Below are positions 34,699 to 42,269 of a DNA stretch of 64,000 nt, piece by piece. The stretch is from assembly GCF_008692195.1 (NCBI RefSeq), contig NZ_RXOM01000011.1, positions 1-64,000 of the forward strand, read 5' to 3'. Source of the DNA: Salegentibacter sp. R32. Lineage in GTDB: Bacteria > Bacteroidota > Bacteroidia > Flavobacteriales > Flavobacteriaceae. The position numbers and the translations under genes are program-made. A model generated the notes under the pieces. The model worked only from the letters and a program-made list of their open reading frames with translations, searched no databases and was not told the origin of the DNA. Position 1 is the first letter of the stretch. Every line of letters starts with the position of its first letter.

Positions 34699-35346
34699 AT
34701 GATATTAAATTTAAATAATAATAATTCTTCGAAATCGTTTGACGGCATTGTACTAATTCCGGACATCAGTGGGTTCACAAAATTTGTAAGTAATACCGAA
34801 TTTGAAATTGGTAAAGAAATTACAAAAGAACTATTGCTAACAATCATTGATTATAATCCAAACAATTTTGAAATTTCAGAAATCGAAGGAGATGCAGTAC
34901 TTTTTTATTCCAGAAAATCTATCACTCCACTTGAAATTAGAGAGCAATTTGAAACAATGTTGGAAAAGTTTAACGATAGGTTACAACAGCTTAAACACCA
35001 TACAGGTATTCAGATTGACCTCACTCTTAAAATGATAGTGCATTACGGTCGAATAGCCACTTACAAGTTGAATAAGTTCACAAAACTATATGGCAAGACT
35101 GTTATAGAAGCCCATAGGTTGCTTAAAAATTCCATTAAAAGTAATTCTTATCTACTATTCACAGAGAACTATTTAAAAGTAAATAATCAAAAAAAAATCA
35201 GTGGTTGTTCTTTTTGTGGAAGCCAACATTATGAAATATATGGAGATTTAATCAAATTAGAATACACATTTTTTGATTATGAATCTAATCATGAGGAACA
35301 TAAAATTGATTCAAAGGAATATTCAAATATACTGAATGTGGTATAA
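34699..35346 (+). CDS. DUF2652 protein, nucleotidyl-cyclase-like
   Basis: 215 residues. LIPDISGFTKFV and EIEGDAVLFY carry the two acidic positions that bind metal in class III adenylate/guanylate cyclases, and LTLKMIVHYGRI matches a following core strand. Family members are annotated as DUF2652; catalytic activity is unproven. A CSFCG pair near the C-terminus is unusual. The gene sits near a Crp/Fnr-type regulator, but no cyclic-nucleotide link can be claimed. It is preceded by shared box copy A and followed by a terminator. Confidence 0.8.
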   Translation: MILNLNNNNSSKSFDGIVLIPDISGFTKFVSNTEFEIGKEITKELLLTIIDYNPNNFEISEIEGDAVLFYSRKSITPLEIREQFETMLEKFNDRLQQLKHHTGIQIDLTLKMIVHYGRIATYKLNKFTKLYGKTVIEAHRLLKNSIKSNSYLLFTENYLKVNNQKKISGCSFCGSQHYEIYGDLIKLEYTFFDYESNHEEHKIDSKEYSNILNVV

Positions 35347-35368
35347 AATAATTATCGATATTTAGTTT

Positions 35369-35393
35369 AAGGCACCTCTAAAAAAGGTGCCTT
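35369..35393 (+). terminator. Intrinsic terminator after the DUF2652 gene
   Basis: AAGGCACCT (35369-35377) and AGGTGCCTT (35385-35393) with a 7-nt loop, followed by AATTATTT. Confidence 0.8.
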
Positions 35394-35424
35394 AATTATT
35401 TAACATATGCTCTCAAAAATCAAT

Positions 35425-35470
35425 ACAGTGATTTGATACAAGTTTGCCCAAGCCTTTCTGCTCAACTTTG
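35425..35470 (+). promoter_or_regulatory. Shared promoter box, copy B
   Basis: ACAGTGATTTGATACAAGT at 35425-35443 and -7-like CAACTTTG at 35463-35470. Upstream of the MDR/quinone reductase gene at 35503. Confidence 0.75.
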
Positions 35471-35502
35471 TAATATCATTTTAAACCATTAAAAATTATA
35501 TT

Positions 35503-36444
35503 ATGAAAGCAATAGTTTATAATCAATTCGGAAGCACAGAAGTTTTACAAATGGTAGAACAGGCCAAACCAACTATTAAACCAGATCAGGTATTGGTAAA
35601 GTTAAAGGCATTTTCTATTAATCCTATGGATTGGAAAATCAGAAAAGGAGAAATGAAGTTGATGTCTGGCTCAAAATTTCCAAAGCACATAGGAACTGAT
35701 TTTGCAGGAATCGTGGAACAGGTAGGTTCCGAAGTCAGTAACCTGAAAAAAAATGATGAAGTTTTTGGGGTGGTAAAAAATATGAAATTCGGTGCATCGG
35801 CAGAATATATTGCCGTGACATCTTCATTGGTCTGGAAAAAACCTTCTCGAATCAGTTTTCCTCAAGCTGCGTCAATTCCCGTAGTAGGAATTGCTGCAGT
35901 TACCGCGCTAGAAAAAATGGGTAGCATAAATGCTCAAACAGATATTTTGATAAATGGAGCAACTGGTGGTTTTGGTATGTTTTTACTTCAATTGTTAAAA
36001 AAATATCAGGCAAATGTCACAGCAGTTTCAAGTACGAAAGGATTGGAGTTCGCAAAAAGGTGGGGCGCAGATAGGGTGATTGATTATACCAAAGAAAATG
36101 TGCTATCACAAAAAGCAACCTATGATATTGTAATTGATTTATCCGGTAAAGTGAGCTATAAAATTGTCAAATCTATACTGAAGCCAAAAGGTTTATTTCT
36201 AAACCCTACACCAAAACCCATTGAAATCCCGACTTCATTTTTCAACAATTTATTTACTTCAAAAAAGCATATCGTCATTCTATCCAATGCCTCTTCTGGA
36301 TATATAGCGGATTTATTAAACGCTGTGGATAATGGGGCGGAGATTGAAGTTAATAGAGTATTCCCATTTACTCAGTATAAAGAAGCCTATCAATATGCTG
36401 AGAGGGGTGGATACGTAGGCAAGGTTGTCATAGAAGTAAGTTGA
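35503..36444 (+). CDS. MDR-family NAD(P)-dependent alcohol dehydrogenase/quinone reductase
   Basis: 313 residues. The GroES-like N-terminal half (INPMDWKIRKGEM; HIGTDFAGIVEQVG) is followed by a Rossmann half with NGATGGFGMFLLQL. The zinc-binding residues of true alcohol dehydrogenases are absent, so a quinone oxidoreductase or enoyl-reductase-like activity is more likely. It is the first gene after shared box B and probably cotranscribed with the pirin gene 52 bp later. Confidence 0.9.
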   Translation: MKAIVYNQFGSTEVLQMVEQAKPTIKPDQVLVKLKAFSINPMDWKIRKGEMKLMSGSKFPKHIGTDFAGIVEQVGSEVSNLKKNDEVFGVVKNMKFGASAEYIAVTSSLVWKKPSRISFPQAASIPVVGIAAVTALEKMGSINAQTDILINGATGGFGMFLLQLLKKYQANVTAVSSTKGLEFAKRWGADRVIDYTKENVLSQKATYDIVIDLSGKVSYKIVKSILKPKGLFLNPTPKPIEIPTSFFNNLFTSKKHIVILSNASSGYIADLLNAVDNGAEIEVNRVFPFTQYKEAYQYAERGGYVGKVVIEVS

Positions 36445-36496
36445 AATCCTACTTCACAGACTTTTTTTGAATACATCATCAATTAATAATCCAAAA

Positions 36497-37249
36497 ATGA
36501 TAGCTAAAATAGACAACACCATTAAATATGGTAAACAACGCGGCGGCTTTGGGATACAAATTTTATATCCTGGATTGGTAAGGCCCGAACTGAATGACAG
36601 TGGTTTTTCTACCATTGGAAGAATTGATCATGCCCGGATTACTCCGGGTACACTCATCCCTATGCATCCACATAAAAATGATGAAATTCTCACCTATCTA
36701 CGCAGTGGCAAAGTAAACCATAAGGATTCCGAAGGACATACGGATACCGTTTCAAATCAAAGATTGATGATGATGAATGCGGGTTCCAGTTTCTACCATG
36801 AAGAAAGAACATCGGAAGAGGATGATACCCTGGAAGGACTTCAAATCTTTTTAAGGCCTGAAGTGAAAGGCTTAAAACCAAAAGTTCAGTTTCATCAGCT
36901 ACAAAATATCCACAGCATCAATCAATGGAGAAAAATAGCTGGTAAAAACCAAGAGTATCCAATGCAAATACGAAGCAATACCTGGCTGATGGATCTGAGG
37001 TTGGAAAAAGGAAAGAAAATCTTGCTTCCCAACCAACCCGCAGAAAATTGTGCCTTTTTGTTTTATGTATTTAAGGGAAAAATAGAAGTCGGAAATGCCA
37101 TGACTCTTGAAACGGGGGAAAGTGCCTTAATGGAAAGTGAAAGCCCCAAGTTCCGCGCAGATGAAACCAGCGATATTGTGCTTTTCATTACACAAACCAC
37201 TGCCACTCATTTTGATGGAGGAATGTATAGTGGAAACCTGCTCCAATAG
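36497..37249 (+). CDS. Pirin family protein
   Basis: 250 residues from the ATG at 36497; a TTG 30 bp earlier is less likely. The pirin-N bicupin has metal-ligand histidines in MHPHKNDEILTYLRSGKVNH, and YHEER supplies further ligands. Pirins act as quercetin-2,3-dioxygenase-like enzymes or redox sensors. Position after an MDR reductase fits a quinone or flavonoid response; that is inference. Confidence 0.9.
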   Translation: MIAKIDNTIKYGKQRGGFGIQILYPGLVRPELNDSGFSTIGRIDHARITPGTLIPMHPHKNDEILTYLRSGKVNHKDSEGHTDTVSNQRLMMMNAGSSFYHEERTSEEDDTLEGLQIFLRPEVKGLKPKVQFHQLQNIHSINQWRKIAGKNQEYPMQIRSNTWLMDLRLEKGKKILLPNQPAENCAFLFYVFKGKIEVGNAMTLETGESALMESESPKFRADETSDIVLFITQTTATHFDGGMYSGNLLQ

Positions 37250-37259
37250 AACCATCAAA

Positions 37260-37305
37260 ACAGTGATTTGATACAAGTTTTGATAAAAGGTTCATAGCAC
37301 CTTTG
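37260..37305 (+). promoter_or_regulatory. Shared promoter box, copy C
   Basis: ACAGTGATTTGATACAAGT at 37260-37278 and -7-like CACCTTTG at 37298-37305. Upstream of the SRPBCC gene at 37333. Confidence 0.75.
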
Positions 37306-37332
37306 TAAGGTAAACATTTAATAACATAGAAA

Positions 37333-37914
37333 ATGAAAACAACAAGCAAGGAAACAAAAGGTTTCAAAAAAAGTCCAGAGGTAACAATTGTGAATACAGT
37401 TAATTCCCAAATCGATATAGCCTTCAATTATATCGCTCCTATTAATGTAATGCACATCTTTCGCGGTAACTCAATCATTCCAGCAGTTGTAGATACCAGT
37501 ATAAAGCGAGGTTGGAATAAAGCAGGCTTGCAGAGAACAGTTCAATTTAAAGATGGTTCAAGTGCAAAAGAAACCTTACTGACTGTAAATACACCTACTT
37601 CTTTTTCCTATAAAAGTGAGCAATTTACCTCAAAAGTACTTAAAACATTAGTCAAACGGTTTGAAGGGGAATGGGTATTTACAGATTTAGGAGACCAAAA
37701 AACTAAAATCGAATGGACCTATCGTGCGGTTCCAACCAATTTTTTCACGAGGATACTTGTAAAATCAGTACTAATAAAAGCTTTGGGGTCAGTACTTCAA
37801 AATGCGATGAACATTATTAAAAGTGATCTTGAAAGCGGGCACACTGAAAATGGAACGACATGGAAATCTCAGGAACAGAACAGTGATTTGATACAAGTTT
37901 TTGGAAAAGCCTAA
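37333..37914 (+). CDS. SRPBCC/polyketide-cyclase-like protein
   Basis: 193 residues. The pattern of a START/SRPBCC helix-grip fold is visible: IDIAFNYIAPINVMHIF near the start, TSFSYKSEQFT, then EGEWVFTDLGDQKTKIEWTY and a long C-terminal helix. It may bind a hydrophobic ligand. The last ~11 residues (NSDLIQVFGKA) are encoded by the DNA that also forms shared box D of the next promoter, so the native C-terminus may have been replaced when that promoter was acquired. Confidence 0.75.
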   Translation: MKTTSKETKGFKKSPEVTIVNTVNSQIDIAFNYIAPINVMHIFRGNSIIPAVVDTSIKRGWNKAGLQRTVQFKDGSSAKETLLTVNTPTSFSYKSEQFTSKVLKTLVKRFEGEWVFTDLGDQKTKIEWTYRAVPTNFFTRILVKSVLIKALGSVLQNAMNIIKSDLESGHTENGTTWKSQEQNSDLIQVFGKA

Positions 37915-37925
37915 GCGCATCTTTG
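37880..37925 (+). promoter_or_regulatory. Shared promoter box, copy D (overlaps the 3' end of the SRPBCC gene)
   Basis: ACAGTGATTTGATACAAGT at 37880-37898 and -7-like CATCTTTG at 37918-37925. The box lies inside the coding end of the preceding gene. It drives the NmrA gene at 37964. Confidence 0.75.
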
Positions 37926-37963
37926 TAATATAAATAATGAATAACAATTAAAAATTAAAACAG

Positions 37964-38866
37964 ATGAAAAAGATTGTAATCCTAGGAGCCACGGGAACAG
38001 TGGGAAGTAAAATAGCCGATATCCTTTTAAAGGAAGGAAAAAGCCAGATAAAAGTAATGGCTAGAAATACAGACAAATTAAAAGAATTCGAAAAGATGGG
38101 AGCTGAAGTCATTACCGGAGACGTAAATGACGTTAATATTCTTATCGATGCCTTCAAAAATGCAGATAGTGCCTTCCTTATTTTACCGGACAATGTAAAA
38201 GCGGAAAACACGAGGGAATACCAAAGACAGGTGACCGGCAATTACATTAAAGCCATTCAAAAATCCGGTATCAAACATATTGTAAATATGAGCAGTTTGG
38301 GTTCGCATATGCATGAAGGCAACGGAATAATGGCGGGCACAGGTGAACAAGAGGTGCGATTGAACCAATTGAAAGACGTAAATGTATTGCACCTTCGTTC
38401 AGCTTACTTTATGGACAATTTTTTAAGAACCATTGCATTGGTAAAATCCAAAGGGATCAATGGCACCGCAGCCGTGGGCGATCACGCCATACCCATGGTG
38501 GCCACACAAGATGTAGCCAAAATAGCAGCGGCACATTTAGCAAACCTTGACTTTAAAGGTAAAAGTGTTCACGCGGTAATGGGGCCAAAAGATTATACTT
38601 ATCGAGAATTTACCACAATTATCGGAAACGCAATTGGTAAGCCCGATTTACCTTATGTACAAATTCCTGTGGAACAGGCCAAGCAAGTATTCCTAGGCAA
38701 TGGCTTTTCAGAAGATTTTGTTGACAACTTATTGGATATGGCGGTTGCGATCAAGGATGGCATTTTTAATTATCAAAAAAGGGATAATTCTACAACTACA
38801 GCTACAACGGCAGAAGAATTTGTAAATAATACTTACGTACCCATTTATAACCACAACCAAAAATAA
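37964..38866 (+). CDS. NmrA-like NAD(P)-binding protein
   Basis: 300 residues. GATGTVGSKI is the Rossmann dinucleotide loop and VMARNTDKL the specificity strand end. NMSSLGSHMHEG replaces the SDR catalytic region, as in the atypical-SDR/NmrA group. It could be a quinone or isoflavone-type reductase, or a redox sensor. It has its own shared-box promoter and is followed 70 bp later by the OYE gene. Confidence 0.9.
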   Translation: MKKIVILGATGTVGSKIADILLKEGKSQIKVMARNTDKLKEFEKMGAEVITGDVNDVNILIDAFKNADSAFLILPDNVKAENTREYQRQVTGNYIKAIQKSGIKHIVNMSSLGSHMHEGNGIMAGTGEQEVRLNQLKDVNVLHLRSAYFMDNFLRTIALVKSKGINGTAAVGDHAIPMVATQDVAKIAAAHLANLDFKGKSVHAVMGPKDYTYREFTTIIGNAIGKPDLPYVQIPVEQAKQVFLGNGFSEDFVDNLLDMAVAIKDGIFNYQKRDNSTTTATTAEEFVNNTYVPIYNHNQK

Positions 38867-38936
38867 TTCGACACAAATTTAGGGAGCGTTTTCAATCATC
38901 CCAAAATAAATAATAACACTAAAAAAAATAAATACG

Positions 38937-40019
38937 ATGAGACTTTTAGAAAAAACACAGTTAGGAAATATAACATTAAAGAACAAAATGGCAATGGCTG
39001 CAATGACCCGTAGCAGGGCGGATATTCACGGTGTTGTCGGTGAGATGACCGTTGAATATTATACACAAAGAGCGGGTGCCGGACTTATTTTTACCGAAGC
39101 TATCAGGATAAGCGAAGAAGCTACCGGTAGTCCGCTTACCCCAGGAATTTTTACTAATAAGCAAATAGAAGCCTGGAAAAAAGTAACCCAAGCAGTTCAT
39201 GACGAAGGAGGGGTTATTATAGCTCAACTATGGCATACCGGACGTGTGGGACATTCTATTGACAGGAATGGAAAACTTCCACTGGCACCTTCAGCTTTAC
39301 CGATTCGCGGGATGCAGCATTTTACCTCACAGGGAATGAAGGAATATGAAACCCCTCAAGAAATTACAGGTGAAGAAATTAAACAAACCATAAAAGATTA
39401 TGGTAAGGCAGCCAAAAATGCCATTGAAGCAGGTTTTGACGGGTTGGAACTTCATGCTGCTAATGGATATTTACCAAGTCAGTTTTTAGCGGAGAGCTCC
39501 AACCAAAGAACAGATGAATATGGTGGTAGCATACCTAACAAGGCTCGTTTTATTTTGGAAATTATGCAGGAATTGATTAATTCAGTTGGCGGAGATAAGG
39601 TTGGGATTAAAATTTCTCCTTTACATCCCTACGGTGATATGATTTTGGATTCTCCTGTAGAGACTTACAGCTATTTGATCGGGGAATTGAACAAATTGGA
39701 TTTTGCTTATGTAGAACTCATGAGACGCAGCCCATCTTTCCCCTCTCCTGCGCATTATCCTAATGTTGATGAAATAGAACTCTTTGGCAATCAGATAAAA
39801 CAATCGGTTATTGCCAATTCGGGCTACGATAAGACTTCAGCCGAAACTGAAATTGAAAAAGAAATTGCCAGTTTAGTTTCCTTTGGAACATTATTCTTGG
39901 CTAATCCGGATTTACCTAAACGCTTTGAACTGAATGCAGAATTAAATCAACCCGACCGTGCTACCATGTTTGGAGGCAGTGAACAGGGATATATTGACTA
40001 CCCATTTTTAAATGAATAA
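38937..40019 (+). CDS. Old Yellow Enzyme family alkene reductase
   Basis: 360 residues, an FMN-dependent TIM barrel. AMAAMTRSRAD opens the FMN site, IIAQLWHTGR the second strand, and LHAANGYLPSQFLAESSNQR with TDEYGGS is the hallmark with the substrate-binding His/Asn pair. Such enzymes reduce activated C=C bonds of enones, nitro-olefins and quinones. The gene may share the NmrA transcript. Confidence 0.93.
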   Translation: MRLLEKTQLGNITLKNKMAMAAMTRSRADIHGVVGEMTVEYYTQRAGAGLIFTEAIRISEEATGSPLTPGIFTNKQIEAWKKVTQAVHDEGGVIIAQLWHTGRVGHSIDRNGKLPLAPSALPIRGMQHFTSQGMKEYETPQEITGEEIKQTIKDYGKAAKNAIEAGFDGLELHAANGYLPSQFLAESSNQRTDEYGGSIPNKARFILEIMQELINSVGGDKVGIKISPLHPYGDMILDSPVETYSYLIGELNKLDFAYVELMRRSPSFPSPAHYPNVDEIELFGNQIKQSVIANSGYDKTSAETEIEKEIASLVSFGTLFLANPDLPKRFELNAELNQPDRATMFGGSEQGYIDYPFLNE

Positions 40020-40033
40020 TAAATTATAAAACA

Positions 40034-40939
40034 ATGAAAAATATATTAAAAATTGTAGTGCTGTTGGCAGTGTTCCAACTAACTACTAGCATAAATGTAA
40101 ATGCGCAAGCTATCACAGATAGTACGATGCGAAAAATAGATGAATTCAGAACTTTTTATGAAACCTTGGGTAAAGTTTATCTTCCCGACAATAGCGTTAG
40201 TATAAAAGAGACAACAATTTCAGGGGTCAAAAGTTACTGGTTGAATCAAGAGTTGTTAAATCAAAAAGAAATAATTGTTTACCTACATGGGGGTGTATAT
40301 ACTTATGGAAACTTTAATATCTACCATGCAATGTTATCTCATTTTGCTAAATCATTCAATTCGCCTATTTTATACATAGAATACTCATTATCTCCTGAAC
40401 ATCCATATCCAATTGCGAACAACGAAATATTCAAGGTGTATCAAGAATTACAAAAAGAGTATAGAAACTATAAAATAACGGTTATGGGTGACAGTGCTGG
40501 AGGTGGTTTGGCAATCGCCTTAATAAATGATGCACAAAAAGCCAATCTAGCAATGCCTGCATCTTTAGCGCTTATTTCTCCCTGGATAGATTTAAAGTGT
40601 GCTAATGATTCATATAAAGCTAAACAGGCTTTGGATCCGATTCTAAGCAAGGATTTTCTTTATAATCACGCATTGATGTACTCTTCAAATAATATTCAAG
40701 AGGCAGATCCCAGTGAATTGAAATTCAAAAAATTCCCACCTGTTTTCTTGCTGGTCGGCACAGACGAGGTATTGAATGATGATGCTAAAAATTTCTATGC
40801 CTACATTCATCCGATTCAAAAGAAATCAAAATTTAAGGAGTATGATGGTCAAAAACATGTCTGGCCATTCGCTCATATTGATTCCAAAGAATCAATGGAA
40901 GCAATAAAAGACATTAAGCAGTTTATTTTTTCGAATTAA
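40034..40939 (+). CDS. Secreted alpha/beta hydrolase (HSL-like esterase)
   Basis: 301 residues. An N-terminal signal peptide (hydrophobic ILKIVVLLAVFQLTTS, cleavage likely near NVNAQA) is followed by the HGG oxyanion motif in YLHGGVYTYGN, nucleophile GDSAGGG, the acid in VGTDEVLNDD and the His in DGQKHVWPF. It is probably a periplasmic or surface esterase or lactonase. It follows the OYE gene by 14 bp. Confidence 0.88.
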   Translation: MKNILKIVVLLAVFQLTTSINVNAQAITDSTMRKIDEFRTFYETLGKVYLPDNSVSIKETTISGVKSYWLNQELLNQKEIIVYLHGGVYTYGNFNIYHAMLSHFAKSFNSPILYIEYSLSPEHPYPIANNEIFKVYQELQKEYRNYKITVMGDSAGGGLAIALINDAQKANLAMPASLALISPWIDLKCANDSYKAKQALDPILSKDFLYNHALMYSSNNIQEADPSELKFKKFPPVFLLVGTDEVLNDDAKNFYAYIHPIQKKSKFKEYDGQKHVWPFAHIDSKESMEAIKDIKQFIFSN

Positions 40940-40951
40940 AAATTTGGCTGA

Positions 40952-41067
40952 GTTATAGCGGCTCAGGTACCTAATGCGTCGCCTTTAGGAAAACCTGATT
41001 CGCTATTAACATAAGAGGGAACAAGATTGACTCTAAAGCCAGTTTAAGCTTGCGCTGGACTCTAAAG
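40952..41067. repeat. Folded intergenic region: nested hairpin plus direct repeat
   Basis: A long stem pairs TAGCGgctCAGGT (40956-40968) with ACCTGattCGCTA (40993-41005), extended by GTTA/TAAC with a bulge, and CCTAA (40970-40974) pairs with TTAGG (40985-40989) inside it. Then GACTCTAAAG occurs twice (41029-41038 and 41058-41067) flanking CCAG...CTGG. It lies between convergent genes and may act as a terminator or be a remnant element. Confidence 0.6.
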
Positions 41068-41131
41068 GTCATTAATTAACAATTAAGACATCCATACAGG
41101 ACTTGATTTTAAAATCCTTTTTAAATTTTTT

Positions 41132-41488
41132 TTATCCTTTATTAATAAACTCACCTTTTTCAACAGTAACTTGTTTACCCCATTCATTTAAAGATTGCAA
41201 TACAGGAATAAGTGTTTTACCAAACTCAGTTAAGCTGTAGACTACTTTTACAGGGGGTTTTTTACCATACACTTTTCTGGTTATTAAACCATCTTTCGCC
41301 AATTTTTTTAATTGTAAACTTAATGTCATTTCTGTGACGGTATGCATTTCTTTATGGAGCTCATTATACCTTTTTTCACCGTTCCTTAAATAATACAATA
41401 TTACAGCTTTCCACTTACCACCAACCAAATCCATTGCGAAACTGACGGGGCAAGGATAAAGCTTTTCCTTATGCTTTACATAATTCAT
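41132..41488 (-). CDS. HxlR-family transcriptional regulator (second)
   Basis: 118 residues from the ATG at 41488; the TTG at 41494 is less likely. The core is CPVSFAMDLVGGKWKAVILY, then KRYNELHKEMHTVTEMTLSL and a PPVKVVYSLTEFG wing. The conserved Cys near the N-terminus (YPCPVS) is the position used for electrophile sensing in several HxlR proteins. It is divergent from the flavodoxin-fold oxidoreductase gene, its likely target. Confidence 0.93.
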   Translation of the reverse strand: MNYVKHKEKLYPCPVSFAMDLVGGKWKAVILYYLRNGEKRYNELHKEMHTVTEMTLSLQLKKLAKDGLITRKVYGKKPPVKVVYSLTEFGKTLIPVLQSLNEWGKQVTVEKGEFINKG

Positions 41489-41505
41489 AATCAATAAATT
41501 TAAAC

Positions 41506-41555
41506 CTATCTACTTTGATAGTTATTGCAAAGATACATTACTATCGATAATTTTG
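41506..41555. promoter_or_regulatory. Divergent promoters and candidate HxlR operator
   Basis: Exact -7 elements on both strands: TATCTTTG on the minus strand (41528-41535) and TAATTTTG on the plus strand (41548-41555). The inverted repeat CTATC (41506-41510) / GATAG (41517-41521) lies where the minus-strand transcript should start, and CTATCGATA (41541-41549) repeats the half-site. Confidence 0.65.
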
Positions 41556-41574
41556 TAACTAAACTTTTTATAGT

Positions 41575-42153
41575 ATGATATTAGTTATTTTAGCACACCC
41601 AAATTTTGATAAATCTATTTCAAATAATACCATTATAAATGAATTAAAAAAAAGTAATCTAGAATTAGAGATCCGAAATATTCATAGCCTCTATCCCGAT
41701 TATAGAATTAACGTAAAGGCTGAACAAGAGGCATTGTTACGTCATCAAACTATTGTTTTTCAATGTCCGTTTTACTGGCTCAATATTCCTGCAATTCTAA
41801 AAATCTGGTTTGAAGAGGTATTTGAATATCAGTTTGCTTATGGCTCAAAAGGCGATAAATTGAAAGATAAAAATTTTATATTGAGTTCTACTGTTGGTGC
41901 TGATGAAAAAGAATATAAATTGATAGGAAAACATCATAGGGACATATCCGAATTCATTAAAAACATAGAGCAAACTGCTTATGGGGCGCAAATGAATTAC
42001 TTACCCCCAACTTTCCTATATAGCTCATCTATAAAAGCAGGCAATTCAGTAGAAGAAGTTTCAAAAAGAGCTAAGGATTACGCAAAAAAATTAATTACCA
42101 GACTTACTGAAATAACCAAAATTGAAAATGCAGTAGGAAAACAATTATATTAA
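41575..42153 (+). CDS. NAD(P)H-dependent oxidoreductase, flavodoxin-2 fold
   Basis: 192 residues. MILVILAHPNFDKSISNN is the FMN-binding first loop, IVFQCPFYWLNIPAILKIWFEEVF is matched in part by the flavodoxin-2/KefF-MdaB family hallmark FYWLNIPAILKIW, and AYGSKGDKLKDK follows. It likely reduces quinones with NAD(P)H by two electrons. Control by the divergent HxlR regulator is the usual arrangement for this pair. Confidence 0.92.
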   Translation: MILVILAHPNFDKSISNNTIINELKKSNLELEIRNIHSLYPDYRINVKAEQEALLRHQTIVFQCPFYWLNIPAILKIWFEEVFEYQFAYGSKGDKLKDKNFILSSTVGADEKEYKLIGKHHRDISEFIKNIEQTAYGAQMNYLPPTFLYSSSIKAGNSVEEVSKRAKDYAKKLITRLTEITKIENAVGKQLY

Positions 42154-42269
42154 AATAGTTGCGAAAAAGAATAATATTATGAATCTGAAAATTGACCTCT
42201 TCTTTATTATGTTATAAATAAGTCTAAAAGAAAACGACATTATTTATTTCAATTAAAATTTTTTAGTAA

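Noticed and set aside
34578-37925. CRISPR-like array from four identical 19-bp repeats
   Set aside because: The copies are 620-1840 bp apart, each at a promoter; there are no regular spacers and no cas genes.
40952-41010. Integron attC site
   Set aside because: The ends read GTTA...TAAC, the opposite polarity to attC boxes, on both strands.
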